NCBI RefSeq assembly: GCF_000300855.1
Contig: NZ_ALJF01000010.1
Coordinates: 372,001 to 436,000, forward strand
DNA: 64,000 nt
Direction: 5' to 3'
DNA from: Agrobacterium albertimagni AOL15
GTDB lineage: Bacteria > Pseudomonadota > Alphaproteobacteria > Rhizobiales > Rhizobiaceae
The position numbers and the translations under genes are program-made. Below are positions 43,342 to 54,333 of the stretch, in pieces. Positions within the stretch are counted from its first letter, which is position 1. The number at the start of each line of letters is the position of its first letter. The notes under the pieces are model-generated. The model was not told the origin of the DNA, did not search any database, and worked only from the letters and a program-made list of their open reading frames with translations.

Positions 43342-43420
43342 AGTCCTGCCTGAAAACAACTTTGTCACAATGCCGCCAAGGCTAGCCCCAGACTCCTTAA
43401 GCGAGGTTCAACGGTATCTC

Positions 43421-44914
43421 TCAATGTTGTTGAGAATACTTCGGTAGTTCTGCTGCCAATCTGGTTGCACGGCGCGCCAGGAGGATGGCGGGGATTGTCC
43501 AGAGCACAGGGATGAGGAAGGTCGTGGAAAAAGCGCCATTCGCCCCGTCATGGATAGAGAGGTTGCCCAATCCGAAACTATTGCCGGTCAGGCCCGCAAG
43601 CGCAGCGCCAATCGCAAAGCCGGCAGATTGCAGCGTTGGGATCAGGCCTGAGGTCTTGTCGCGCTCGGTGACTGCACTCGCTTCCATCAACATCTGGCTC
43701 AAGAAGGCCCAGCTCGAGCCGAAGGCTGCGCCGACGATGATCTGGCCGACCACGAGCAGGGTGAGCGATCCCTGGTAAAATCCGAGTGCCACCAGCATCA
43801 TGCCGGCGCATTGCAGGACTGGGCCTGCTTCGATGGCCCGCCGCCTTGCTCTTGCGGTGCCCACATGGGCGACCAGGACCGCAACCAGGCTCCAGCTCAT
43901 GGCCATGATGGCGCCGAGCCCGCCCGCCGCCAGCGGCCCAAAGCCGAAGCCGCGTTGCAGGCCGAAGACAAAGTAAACGCTGCTCGTTGCCTGGGCCACG
44001 GGCATCAGCAGGACCAGCCAGAGACCGGTACCGACCGTAGAGGACAGGCGGAAGGCATTGTGAGACATCAGGCTGACGGGCGAGGCTCGATCGCGTTTGA
44101 CGCTGAAGGCCAACAGGATCAGACCCGAGACGACGAGCACAGCCGACAGCCAGGCCTCCGCCATGACGCCCGAGGAGAGGATCATCAACAGGCCGATCGA
44201 CAGAAGCAACAGTGGCGAAAGCGCGAGCCCATGCGCATCGGCAACCTCTTCGCGTGCTCGCGCCGTCAAGAGTGCCAGCAGAAGGAAGACGAGGCCAAAA
44301 GGCAGGTTGATCAGGAATGCCATGCGCCAGGAAAAGCTCTCTGCCAGCCAGCCCGCGGCAAACGGTCCACCGAAGGAAGCCAGGGTCCAGACGAGCGCCT
44401 CGACACCAAAGACCTTGGGAACCAGGCGGGAGGGGTAGAGAGCCGGGATGAGGGCATAGCAGATCGCCGCGACGACGCCTTCTCCGAGACCCTGTCCAAT
44501 CCGTCCCAGCAGGACCTGCTCCATGGAGGACGCTATGGCGGCAGTCACTGTCCCCGCAAGAAAGACCAGCGTGGCGACCACCAGAACGCGGCGAGCCCCG
44601 AACCTTTGCTTCAGCCGGGCAGCGGTCACACCGGCCACAATCGAGCCGATGAGGTAGAGGGACACCGACCAGGCTATGAATTGACCGCCGCCGATCTCGG
44701 CGATCGCGCTTGGCAGCACGGTCGAGACAAAGAAGCCGTTGAAGGCGAAGAGGGCAACGCCCATGCTCAGCATCAACGTGGTGGTCAGGTGATCGCGTGA
44801 CACCAGATCGAGCCAGCCGCCGGTCTCGCCTGAAGGGCGCTCGACGTTATCAGGGCCATCAGCAAACGCCGGCAGGGAAGGGCTTTCCGGGCTGCCGGTC
44901 ACGCGGTCTGTCAT
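43421..44914 (-). CDS. MFS drug efflux transporter (DHA2-like), SoxR target
   Basis: 497 residues with about 14 transmembrane helices. The start lacks an obvious Shine-Dalgarno except GAGAGAG. Segments such as AFNGFFVSTVLPSAIAEIGGGQFIAWSVSLYLIGSIV, the loop RLKQRFGARRVL and GRIGQGLGEGVVAAICYALIPALYPSR are those of multidrug MFS exporters. It is divergent from soxR and its promoter carries a SoxR box between suitable -35 and -10 elements, so redox-cycling drugs probably induce it. Confidence 0.88.
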   Translation of the reverse strand: MTDRVTGSPESPSLPAFADGPDNVERPSGETGGWLDLVSRDHLTTTLMLSMGVALFAFNGFFVSTVLPSAIAEIGGGQFIAWSVSLYLIGSIVAGVTAARLKQRFGARRVLVVATLVFLAGTVTAAIASSMEQVLLGRIGQGLGEGVVAAICYALIPALYPSRLVPKVFGVEALVWTLASFGGPFAAGWLAESFSWRMAFLINLPFGLVFLLLALLTARAREEVADAHGLALSPLLLLSIGLLMILSSGVMAEAWLSAVLVVSGLILLAFSVKRDRASPVSLMSHNAFRLSSTVGTGLWLVLLMPVAQATSSVYFVFGLQRGFGFGPLAAGGLGAIMAMSWSLVAVLVAHVGTARARRRAIEAGPVLQCAGMMLVALGFYQGSLTLLVVGQIIVGAAFGSSWAFLSQMLMEASAVTERDKTSGLIPTLQSAGFAIGAALAGLTGNSFGLGNLSIHDGANGAFSTTFLIPVLWTIPAILLARRATRLAAELPKYSQQH

Positions 44915-44959
44915 GGGAATACTCTCTCTGTGAAATGGAATTGGACGCGATTTGCCGGG

Positions 44960-44990
44960 ATGCTACAACCTCAACCAAGGTTGAGGTAAA
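44960..44990 (-). promoter_or_regulatory. SoxR-regulated promoter of the MFS gene
   Basis: CCTCAACCAAGGTTGAGG (44969-44986) is an 18-bp perfect palindrome matching the SoxR box. On the leftward strand it lies between TTTACC (44990-44985) and TAGCAT (44965-44960), separated by the unusually long 19-bp spacer typical of MerR/SoxR-activated promoters. The same box ends seven bases before the soxR ATG on the other strand, and its GAGG is the likely soxR ribosome site. Confidence 0.85.
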
Positions 44991-44993
44991 GCC

Positions 44994-45437
44994 ATGTCCG
45001 AAAAGAAAATGCATCTGACCGTCGGAGACGTCGCCCGTCGCACAGGGATCGCCGTTTCTGCCATCCATTTCTACGAACGCAAAGGTTTGATCGTCGCCGA
45101 CAGGACAGGCGGAAACCAGCGCCGCTACGGACGCGATGTCTTGCGGCGCCTTGCGCTCATTCGTGCCGCGCAAGAGGTGGGATTGCCGCTCTCGGATGTT
45201 GCCGACGCCTTGGCAGACCTTCCGCAGAAACGCACGCCGACACCGGAAGACTGGCGACAGATTGCCAGCATCTGGGCCGAAAAGCTCGACACACGGATCC
45301 GTATTCTCCAGCGTCTTCGCCATGATCTCGACGGCTGCATCGGCTGCGGCTGCCTGTCTCTTCAGCGCTGTCAGCTCGTCAATCCAGCGGACAGACTGGC
45401 AGAGGAGGGCACAGGCGCGGTCACACTTTCCCGCTGA
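44994..45437 (+). CDS. soxR: Redox-sensing transcriptional activator SoxR
   Basis: 147 residues. A MerR-type helix-turn-helix (about 7-30) is followed by the dimerisation helix and the [2Fe-2S] motif Cys115-x2-Cys118-x-Cys120-x5-Cys126 (CIGCGCLSLQRC). The cluster is oxidised by redox-active drugs, switching on the target promoter. The only target visible here is the divergent MFS pump, not soxS, as expected outside enteric bacteria. Because the ATG is seven bases from the SoxR box, soxR expression probably depends on a promoter further left. Confidence 0.95.
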   Translation: MSEKKMHLTVGDVARRTGIAVSAIHFYERKGLIVADRTGGNQRRYGRDVLRRLALIRAAQEVGLPLSDVADALADLPQKRTPTPEDWRQIASIWAEKLDTRIRILQRLRHDLDGCIGCGCLSLQRCQLVNPADRLAEEGTGAVTLSR

Positions 45438-45651
45438 CGGTTTCGTGAGCGCCGCTGCGAGCTTTCGCCCTGTGGATTAACTCTCCATTCACCATGATTG
45501 AGCGACGTTATGGGGAATGACGGTTGCATTTGATTCCGATCGGCTGATTGTCGCCCCATTCTTGCCATAGGGGCTCAAGCCCAAGACGGCGGATCGATCG
45601 AATCGGACCAGTCGCAGTCATCATTGAAATCCGGGCGGCATTGGAGTTTTC

Positions 45652-46968
45652 ATGAGCAAGTTGCTGATCGCGTTCTCGTTTTGCGTGGCGATCCTTACCC
45701 TCTCGACGACAGCCCAGGCAGGGAGTGCCCAACTTCTTCTCGATGCCCGCACCGGCGAAGTCCTCGCCTCCGAAAATGCCGATGTGCTCAATCATCCGGC
45801 ATCGCTGACCAAGATGATGTCCGTCTACATGGTTTTCGATGCGATCAAGGCCGGCAAGCTCAGCTGGGATAGCCCCGTTCCCTTTTCGAAACACGCCGCC
45901 TCCCGCCCGCCGACCAAGCTTTTCGTCAAGGCAGGCGACAGCATCACCGTCCGTGAAGCCGTGCTCGCCTTGATCGTCCGGTCGGCCAATGACGCAGCCG
46001 CAGCGGTGGGTGAGAAGATCGGCGGCAGCGAGGAGGGCTTTGCGGCCCTGATGACGCGCAAGGCCCGCTCGCTCGGCATGATGAACACCACGTTCTTCAA
46101 TGCCTCCGGCCTGCCGCATGCGCAGCAGTTCACCACCGCCCGCGACATGTCGACCCTCGGCGTTGCGCTGATGCGCGACTTCCCGAAGGAGTATGAACTC
46201 TTCGCCACCAAGAGCTTCAAGTTCCGCGGCAAGACGATCACCGGCCACAACAATCTGATGTATCGCTACAAGGGCATGGACGGCATCAAGACCGGCTATA
46301 CCAATGCCTCGGGTTTCAATCTCGTCAGCGCCGTCGAGCATGACGGCCGCCGCGTCGTCGGCGTCGTCTTGGGTGGCCGAACCGCCGCCAGCCGCGACAA
46401 GATCATGGAACGCCTGATCGACGCCAACATCAAGAAGGCAACGAGCGGCCGTCAGCTTCTCGTCTCCCGCTCGACCGGTGCGCAGATGGATCTCGCCCGC
46501 CTCGGCGACGCCGTGCCGGTACCGGTTTCCCGCCAGTCGGCGCTGGCCGCAGTGCAGGGGCTGGCCGGCGCAACAAACGTTGCGACACCGGGTACCGCCT
46601 CGGCTTACGCGCCGTCATCTGGGACCGCAACCGCAGACCTCGTCGCGACCCCGGCAAGCCGCTTTGCCGCCGTCGACCCGCAGCAGACCGCAAGCACGCC
46701 TGCTGCATCGGTCGAGCGCAGATGGCAGATCCAGATCGCCGCTGCGACATCCGCCCAGGCTGCCATGGACTTGCTCTCCCAGGCCCGCCAGAAAGTCGGC
46801 GGCCCGCTCCAGGATCTCGACACCTATACCGAAATGGTCACCCGCAACGGCGTCACCTTCTACCGCGCCCGCTTCACCGGTTTCGTCACCAAGCAAGAGG
46901 CCCGCACGGCCTGCGACAAGCTGGTCCGCCAGCGCTACGACTGCGTGCTGATGCCGGCGCGTGGGTGA
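45652..46968 (+). CDS. D-alanyl-D-alanine carboxypeptidase with SPOR domain
   Basis: 438 residues. Signal peptide 1-23 (ending AQAGS). The peptidase carries SxxK (SLTK, 51-54), SxN (SAN, 111-113) and KTG (213-215), so it is a penicillin-binding protein that trims peptidoglycan pentapeptides, like DacA/DacF. After an Ala/Pro/Thr-rich linker (about 285-355), residues 358-438 form a SPOR domain (WQIQIAAATSAQAAMDLLSQA), which binds denuded septal glycan and suggests localisation to the division site. Confidence 0.93.
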   Translation: MSKLLIAFSFCVAILTLSTTAQAGSAQLLLDARTGEVLASENADVLNHPASLTKMMSVYMVFDAIKAGKLSWDSPVPFSKHAASRPPTKLFVKAGDSITVREAVLALIVRSANDAAAAVGEKIGGSEEGFAALMTRKARSLGMMNTTFFNASGLPHAQQFTTARDMSTLGVALMRDFPKEYELFATKSFKFRGKTITGHNNLMYRYKGMDGIKTGYTNASGFNLVSAVEHDGRRVVGVVLGGRTAASRDKIMERLIDANIKKATSGRQLLVSRSTGAQMDLARLGDAVPVPVSRQSALAAVQGLAGATNVATPGTASAYAPSSGTATADLVATPASRFAAVDPQQTASTPAASVERRWQIQIAAATSAQAAMDLLSQARQKVGGPLQDLDTYTEMVTRNGVTFYRARFTGFVTKQEARTACDKLVRQRYDCVLMPARG

Positions 46969-47065
46969 GGGCCTATCTCTTAAACCCTAGAATGCTAGAG
47001 CTTTCGTAGTCTCAGGCTTGCCATAACATCGCCGAGCACGCAGCGATACTTGATCGCGCGCCGAG

Positions 47066-47083
47066 TTGTGTATAAATACACAA
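47066..47083 (+). promoter_or_regulatory. hicA: Palindromic operator over the hicAB promoter
   Basis: TTGTGTATAAATACACAA is a perfect 18-bp palindrome at 47066-47083, nine bases ahead of the hicA ATG. It covers a TATAAAT -10 element; TTGATC (47050-47055) is a -35 candidate, with a spacer of 15-17 bp depending on the -10 register. HicB antitoxins bind such operators through their C-terminal RHH/HTH domain. Confidence 0.75.
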
Positions 47084-47091
47084 GGTGAGAT

Positions 47092-47301
47092 ATGGGCTCG
47101 AGACATGCGCCGCTGACGCCGCGAGAGGTAGATCGGAAGCTCCGTGCAGATGGCTGGTCCATCAAGCGAAAGGGGCCGGGTGATCATGTGCAATACGCTC
47201 ATCCGGATAGGCCGGGTAAGGTTACCTTGGACATGGGCGTCCGCGAGGTCCCGACGGGCACCTTGCGCTCCATATTCAAGCAGGCTGGATGGGACTGGTA
47301 A
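47092..47301 (+). CDS. hicA: HicA family mRNA interferase toxin (first locus)
   Basis: 69 residues with AAGGTGAG upstream. The dsRBD-like fold has LTPREVDRKLRADGWSIKRKGPGDHVQYAHPDRPGKVTLDMGVREVPTGTLRSIFKQAG; the catalytic histidine is in GDHVQY. HicA cleaves mRNA and blocks translation, and HicB neutralises it. The hicB gene starts 26 bases later in the same operon. Confidence 0.92.
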   Translation: MGSRHAPLTPREVDRKLRADGWSIKRKGPGDHVQYAHPDRPGKVTLDMGVREVPTGTLRSIFKQAGWDW

Positions 47302-47326
47302 CGCCAGTTATGAGGAGGGAGTGAGA

Positions 47327-47740
47327 ATGCCTTTCGCTCACGCTGTTCTGCATGAAGAAAACGGCGCCTTCGGCATCTCATTTCCTGATTTTCCAGGGTG
47401 CATCACCGGTGCTGATAGTGAGGAAGAGGCCATCCGAAAGGCGGATGAGGTCTTGACCTTCCACGTCGGCGGTATGCTGGAAGATGGGGAAGTGCTGCCT
47501 GTGCGCAGGAGTCTCAGGGAGCTGCTCGCGGATCCTGAAACGAGGGAGGCATTAAGTGACGGCGTACTGTTTCTGGCGCGCTACGAATTGCCCCGGAAAT
47601 CCATTCGGATCAACATCTCCATGGACGAGACGCTGATCGAGGCCATAGACCGCGCGGCAGAACACGCCAATCAGTCGCGCTCGGGATTTTTGGCCGATGC
47701 TGCGCGCCAGCGAATTCGTGACCTCCTGAAGGCCGAGTGA
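47327..47740 (+). CDS. hicB: HicB family antitoxin (first locus)
   Basis: 137 residues with GGAGGGAGTGAGA upstream. The N-terminal degenerated RNase H-like domain contains FGISFPDFPGCITGADSEEEAIRKADEVLTFHVGGMLEDGE. The C-terminal part (IRINISMDETLIEAIDRAAEHANQSRSGFLADAAR) is a ribbon-helix-helix DNA-binding domain, fitting the palindromic operator upstream of hicA. Confidence 0.92.
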   Translation: MPFAHAVLHEENGAFGISFPDFPGCITGADSEEEAIRKADEVLTFHVGGMLEDGEVLPVRRSLRELLADPETREALSDGVLFLARYELPRKSIRINISMDETLIEAIDRAAEHANQSRSGFLADAARQRIRDLLKAE

Positions 47741-47741
47741 G

Positions 47742-48203
47742 CTAGCCTGGTAGCTGTCCGGCACCATCGAATGTCTTAATAGGCCCCCGCCGCTCCCCGA
47801 GATCTTCGAACAGCCTCAAGAGATACCCATCCGGATCGGCTACGACGAATTGCCGGTTGCCGACCTCATGGTCGTCGCGGCGATACCATTTCTCCTCGAG
47901 CGGCAGGTACAGCGCCACGCTTGCCGCAGCGAGGCGATCAAGTATGACCGAGACATCAGCGACACGGATCTGCATGTTCAGGCCGCGGCCGAAGGGCCGT
48001 TCGACAGGAGCGCCCTCAACTTTGAAGGTCCGACCGATTCCGATCTGGTCGATCATCAGCTGCGCGTCTCCGAGGGTCAGAAAACTGAAGCCTTCCTCGG
48101 GCCGCTCATAGGCAATCTCAAATCCGATCAGGTCGCGGTAGAAAGTGCGGCTCGTCCGCCAGTCAATGACTGCGAGTTCGGGGACGAGCGCGTTCTCCCT
48201 CAA
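47742..48203 (-). CDS. VOC/glyoxalase family protein (bleomycin-resistance type)
   Basis: 153 residues, read from TTG (complement of 48201-48203), which overlaps the tldD stop as TTGA, so translation is coupled. The N-terminal LVPELAVIDWRTSRTFYRDLIGFEIAYERPEEGFSFLTLGDAQLMID and C-terminal WYRRDDHEVGNRQFVVADPDGYLLRLFEDLGER are the two beta-alpha-beta modules of the VOC fold. It may bind drugs or detoxify a small molecule; the ligand is unknown. Convergent with hicB (one-base gap). Confidence 0.82.
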   Translation of the reverse strand: MRENALVPELAVIDWRTSRTFYRDLIGFEIAYERPEEGFSFLTLGDAQLMIDQIGIGRTFKVEGAPVERPFGRGLNMQIRVADVSVILDRLAAASVALYLPLEEKWYRRDDHEVGNRQFVVADPDGYLLRLFEDLGERRGPIKTFDGAGQLPG

Positions 48204-49615
48204 GCCTTGGTCCCGCCCACCGTAATCTGGTCCATCCGCAGATGCGGCTGACCAACGCCGACCGGCACCCACTGGCCGGCCTTGCCGCAATTGCCGATGC
48301 CGGTGTCGAGCTTGGTGTCGTTGCCGATCATCGAGATACGTTTCATAGCATCGGGACCGTTGCCAATCAGCATGGCGCCTTTGACCGGTGCTCCGATCTT
48401 GCCGTTTTCGATCAGATAGGCCTCGGTGCAGCCGAAGACGAACTTGCCCGAGGTGATGTCGACCTGGCCGCCGCCGAAGGAGACGGCATAGATGCCCTTT
48501 TTCACCGAGGCGATGATCTCGTCCGGTGTCTTGTCACCCGACAGCATGTAGGTATTGGTCATGCGCGGCATGGGCTGGTGCGCATAACCCTGGCGGCGAC
48601 CGTTGCCGGTCGCCTTCATGCCCATCAGCCGGGCGTTCTGCCGGTCCTGCATGTAGCCGACGAGTTTGCCGTTCTCGATCAGCACATTGTAGGCGGACGG
48701 CGTGCCCTCGTCGTCGACGGTGATCGAGCCGCGCCGGTCGTTGATGGTGCCGTCGTCAACGACGGTCACACCGGGAGCTGCCACCATCTCACCCATCAGC
48801 CCGGCAAACGCCGATGTCTTCTTGCGGTTGAAGTCACCTTCCAGGCCGTGCCCGACGGCCTCGTGCAGCATGACGCCCGGCCAGCCATTGCCAAGCACGA
48901 TGTCCATGGTGCCGGCCGGCGCTTCCTGGGCTTCGAGATTGACCAGCGCCTGGCGCAGGGCATCGTCGGCACCGCGACGCCAGCTCTCCTCGGTCAGGAA
49001 TTCGTTGAAACCCATGCGCCCGCCCACACCGAAGGAGCCGCTTTCCTGGCGGTCACCCTGGCCGGTGACAATGGAAATGCTGATGCGGGTCATCGGTCTG
49101 ATGTCACGCACCCGGTGGCCGTCGGCGCGCAGGATCTCGACCACCTGCCAGCTGGCGCCGACGGTTGCCGTCACCTGCCGGACCTTGGGGTCCTTGTCGC
49201 GCAGATAGGCATCGATCTCCGACAGCAGCTTAACCTTCTCCTCGAAGGTCGGGGAGCCGATCGGATTGCCGTCGCCATAGAGTTTGGCATTGGTCCGCTG
49301 CGGTGCTGTCGCGTAAGAGCCCGAATAACCATGGGTCACGGCACCGACTGCATCTGCCGCTCTAGACAGCGCGGCCAGTGACAGCTCGCCGGAATGGGCA
49401 TAGCCGACCGCTTCGTCGGCGACGGCGCGCAGGCCGAAGCCCTGGTCGGTGTTGAACGAGCCACCCTTCAGGCGCCCATTGTCAAAGGTCAGCGATTCCG
49501 CCTGGGCGTGTTCGACGAAAAGCTCGCCGTCGTCAGCGCCCTTCAGAGCATCGGCGACGCGCCGTGTGAGGGTCGCCTCGTCGCAATCGAAAAGGGAGAG
49601 AAGGTCCTGGGTCAT
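48200..49615 (-). CDS. tldD: TldD family metalloprotease component
   Basis: 471 residues from MTQDLLSLFD; the HExxxH zinc site is HEAVGHGLEGD (near residue 261). Other family stretches are LIENGKLVGYMQDRQNARLMG and NTYMLSGDKTPDEIIASVKKGIY. TldD pairs with TldE (PmbA) to degrade peptides, mature some ribosomally made peptide toxins and help remove the CcdA antitoxin. No pmbA gene is present in this window. The IalB gene lies upstream, with a terminator between them. Confidence 0.93.
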   Translation of the reverse strand: MTQDLLSLFDCDEATLTRRVADALKGADDGELFVEHAQAESLTFDNGRLKGGSFNTDQGFGLRAVADEAVGYAHSGELSLAALSRAADAVGAVTHGYSGSYATAPQRTNAKLYGDGNPIGSPTFEEKVKLLSEIDAYLRDKDPKVRQVTATVGASWQVVEILRADGHRVRDIRPMTRISISIVTGQGDRQESGSFGVGGRMGFNEFLTEESWRRGADDALRQALVNLEAQEAPAGTMDIVLGNGWPGVMLHEAVGHGLEGDFNRKKTSAFAGLMGEMVAAPGVTVVDDGTINDRRGSITVDDEGTPSAYNVLIENGKLVGYMQDRQNARLMGMKATGNGRRQGYAHQPMPRMTNTYMLSGDKTPDEIIASVKKGIYAVSFGGGQVDITSGKFVFGCTEAYLIENGKIGAPVKGAMLIGNGPDAMKRISMIGNDTKLDTGIGNCGKAGQWVPVGVGQPHLRMDQITVGGTKA

Positions 49616-49662
49616 GCATGTCTCCTTGGGCGCTGGCATCCAGCATGTAGGCGCGCAACGAA

Positions 49663-49693
49663 AGAGGGGCAAGCCCGCCGGACTTGCCCCTCT
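49663..49693 (-). terminator. Terminator of the IalB-like gene
   Basis: AGAGGGGCAAG (49663-49673) pairs perfectly with CTTGCCCCTCT (49683-49693). On the leftward strand it is followed by TTCGTTGC, 33 bases after the stop codon. Confidence 0.82.
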
Positions 49694-49725
49694 AGAGAAT
49701 GTCATCACGATCCGGCGACTGCGCC

Positions 49726-50256
49726 TTACGGCAGCGTGTCATAGCCTTCGCCGAAACCTGCAAGCTCGATCGGAATGCCGACGCGGTCCTGGTCTGCCGA
49801 TTCGCGCAGGGCAAAGACGGCGGCCTTGCCGGCGCGCAGGATCTTCATCAGCTCTTCGTCGATCTCGACTTCGACATAGCAGCCTTCCGAGAAGCAGCGG
49901 GTGAAATAGGCGCGACCGATATTGTTGCCGTCGACAAAGAGCTCCATGCCGTCCTTCAGGAGGACGCCGAGCGGTGCAAGAATGCGCAGGATGCGGGCCT
50001 TGCGATCGGCGGTCTTCAGGACGACGACGGAGAGGCCGACTTCCGGCCGGTCTTCCGCAATCACGTTCTGCATCAGCGCACATTGCTCTTCCGAGGCGCC
50101 GGCCGGCTTGTCGCAGATGACAGACCAGGCACCATGGTTGGAACGGATCGAGCCCGGCTGTTGTTGCGGTTGCTGGCTCAGCGCCGGGGTGGCGAGTGCG
50201 GCCATCAGCACGGCGCTCGCGGTCAGGCTCGACCAGGCAAGTCTAGGCAGACCCAT
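49726..50256 (-). CDS. Invasion-associated locus B (IalB) family exported protein
   Basis: 176 residues from MGLPRLAWSS, chosen because AGAGG lies five bases upstream and the signal peptide (ending TPALSQ) begins correctly. Longer ATGs exist. The mature part starts after a Gln-rich stretch (QQPQQQPGS) with WSVICDKPAGASEEQCALMQN and ends with a cysteine in RCFSEGCYVEVEID; two cysteine pairs may be disulfides. The family is named for Bartonella invasion but is common and uncharacterised in rhizobia. Confidence 0.85.
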   Translation of the reverse strand: MGLPRLAWSSLTASAVLMAALATPALSQQPQQQPGSIRSNHGAWSVICDKPAGASEEQCALMQNVIAEDRPEVGLSVVVLKTADRKARILRILAPLGVLLKDGMELFVDGNNIGRAYFTRCFSEGCYVEVEIDEELMKILRAGKAAVFALRESADQDRVGIPIELAGFGEGYDTLP

Positions 50257-50583
50257 GAAAACCTCTGGAAAACGAATCATTGTCGACATTCTTGTCGCGA
50301 GGGTCCGCAAATGGAAGCCCCGACGCCTGTTTTAAGGTCGACTACGGCATAATTGGGACTGCAGCACCGGGATCGAAGTGCAATCGGACGGCCTTTTTGG
50401 CCCCATCTGGCGAAAGCTTGTGAATGCAGGCGCATCTATTTGATGAAGCGCAAAAATGCCGCACCGCCTTTCGCGCGGGCGTATTGCGATTGCGGCCAAT
50501 CTGTGATTTGAAACGGCGACACTAGCATGATTTTTGCGCTATGGTTTGATGTGGATCAAGCGCTTGTGGGAGACCAAACCGTG
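50257..50583. promoter_or_regulatory. Upstream region of the cytochrome aa3 oxidase operon with an FNR/FixK box
   Basis: 327 bp without a gene. It holds the divergent IalB and ctaC promoters. TTGAT-GTGG-ATCAA (50546-50559) is an exact FNR/FixK anaerobox. It ends 24 bases before the ctaC ATG, too close for a classical activator position at -41.5 unless translation starts further downstream; repression under low oxygen is the simpler reading. Confidence 0.7.
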
Positions 50584-53138
<2,555 letters not shown>

Positions 53139-53164
53139 GCAGCGCGTAACCTGCGCACGGATAT

Positions 53165-53197
53165 CGGGCGCCGCGGTCCTCAGGATCGCGGCGCCCG
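53165..53197 (+). terminator. Stem-loop between ctaD and ctaB
   Basis: CGGGCGCCGCG (53165-53175) pairs with CGCGGCGCCCG (53187-53197), a perfect 11-bp stem, with no T-tract after it. It may stabilise the ctaCD mRNA or cause partial termination so that assembly genes are expressed less than the subunits. Confidence 0.55.
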
Positions 53198-53228
53198 CAA
53201 AACCAAACGAAAGACGGAATTCGAAAGC

Positions 53229-54185
53229 ATGACGGTCATCGACAATCGCGACGTATTCGGCATCGAAGGCGAGGTCCGCCTGTCCGAAGCCGGCCCGCGC
53301 GATTTCTTCGCGCTCCTGAAGCCGCGGGTCATGTCGCTCGTCGTCTTCACGGCACTGGCCGGCCTCGTGCTCGCCCCCGGCTCCATCAATCCGGTCATCG
53401 GTTTCATTGCGATCCTCTGCATCGCCGTCGGCGCCGGCGCATCCGGCGCGCTCAACATGTGGTACGATGCCGACATCGACGCCATCATGAGCCGCACGGC
53501 AAGCCGCCCGGTTCCGGCCGGTCGCGTCACGCCAGAAGAGGCGCTCGCCTTTGGCCTCGTTCTCTCGGTCTTTTCGGTCGGCGTGCTTGGCCTTGCCGTC
53601 AACTGGTTCGCAGCCTTCCTGCTCGCCTTCACCATCTTCTTCTACGCCGTCGTCTATACGATGTGGCTCAAGCGCTCGACCCCGCAGAACATCGTCATCG
53701 GCGGTGCGGCCGGGGCCTTTCCGCCCATGGTCGGCTGGGCCTGCGTCACCGGCGGCGTATCGCTCGACAGCTTCATCCTGTTCATGATCATCTTCCTCTG
53801 GACGCCGGCGCATTTCTGGGCGCTCGCGCTGTTCAAGATGAAGGACTACGGCGCAGTCGGCGTTCCCATGATGCCGAACGTTGCAGGCATCCCCTCGACC
53901 AAGCGCCAGATCGCCGTCTATGCGGTCCTGACGGCCGTGACCGGCGTCCTACCGAGCTTCACAGGCCTGTCGTCGATCGGCTACGGCATTGTGGCAGCCC
54001 TTCTCGGCGCCATCTTCGTGCACTGTTCCATCGCCGTCTGGCGCATGGCCGACGGCGACGAGAAGATGGTGCCGGCCAAGAAGCTGTTCGCCTATTCGAT
54101 CTTCTATCTCTTCGCGATCTTCTCGGCTCTGATGATCGACCTTTACGTCGCGCCCTTTGCGGCAAGCCTTGGAGGTGCCGCCTGA
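53229..54185 (+). CDS. ctaB: Protoheme IX farnesyltransferase
   Basis: 318 residues. It makes heme O from protoheme, the first step toward the heme A of CtaD. UbiA-type motifs are [19 protein letters not shown] (first Asp-rich site) and WACVTGG followed by [26 protein letters not shown] (second site). About nine membrane helices. The TGATG overlap with the next gene shows translational coupling. Confidence 0.94.
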   Translation: MTVIDNRDVFGIEGEVRLSEAGPRDFFALLKPRVMSLVVFTALAGLVLAPGSINPVIGFIAILCIAVGAGASGALNMWYDADIDAIMSRTASRPVPAGRVTPEEALAFGLVLSVFSVGVLGLAVNWFAAFLLAFTIFFYAVVYTMWLKRSTPQNIVIGGAAGAFPPMVGWACVTGGVSLDSFILFMIIFLWTPAHFWALALFKMKDYGAVGVPMMPNVAGIPSTKRQIAVYAVLTAVTGVLPSFTGLSSIGYGIVAALLGAIFVHCSIAVWRMADGDEKMVPAKKLFAYSIFYLFAIFSALMIDLYVAPFAASLGGAA

Positions 54186-54319
54186 TGGACACCGTCGAAC
54201 TGAACGACAAGCAGAAGAAATCTCGCCGCGGCCGCAACATCGCGCTCGGCGTGGTGCTCGCAGCTCTGGTGGTCATCTTCTACGTGGTGACCATCATCAA
54301 GATCGGTAACGTGGGTTAA
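54185..54319 (+). CDS. Small single-TM cytochrome oxidase-associated protein (CoxF-like)
   Basis: 44 residues whose ATG overlaps the ctaB stop (TGATG). A basic N-terminal half ([12 protein letters not shown]) precedes one transmembrane helix ([23 protein letters not shown]). Such short proteins lie between ctaB and ctaG in alphaproteobacterial aa3 operons; the role is not established, perhaps oxidase assembly. Confidence 0.75.
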   Translation: MDTVELNDKQKKSRRGRNIALGVVLAALVVIFYVVTIIKIGNVG

Positions 54320-54333
54320 AGAGGCTTCACACC

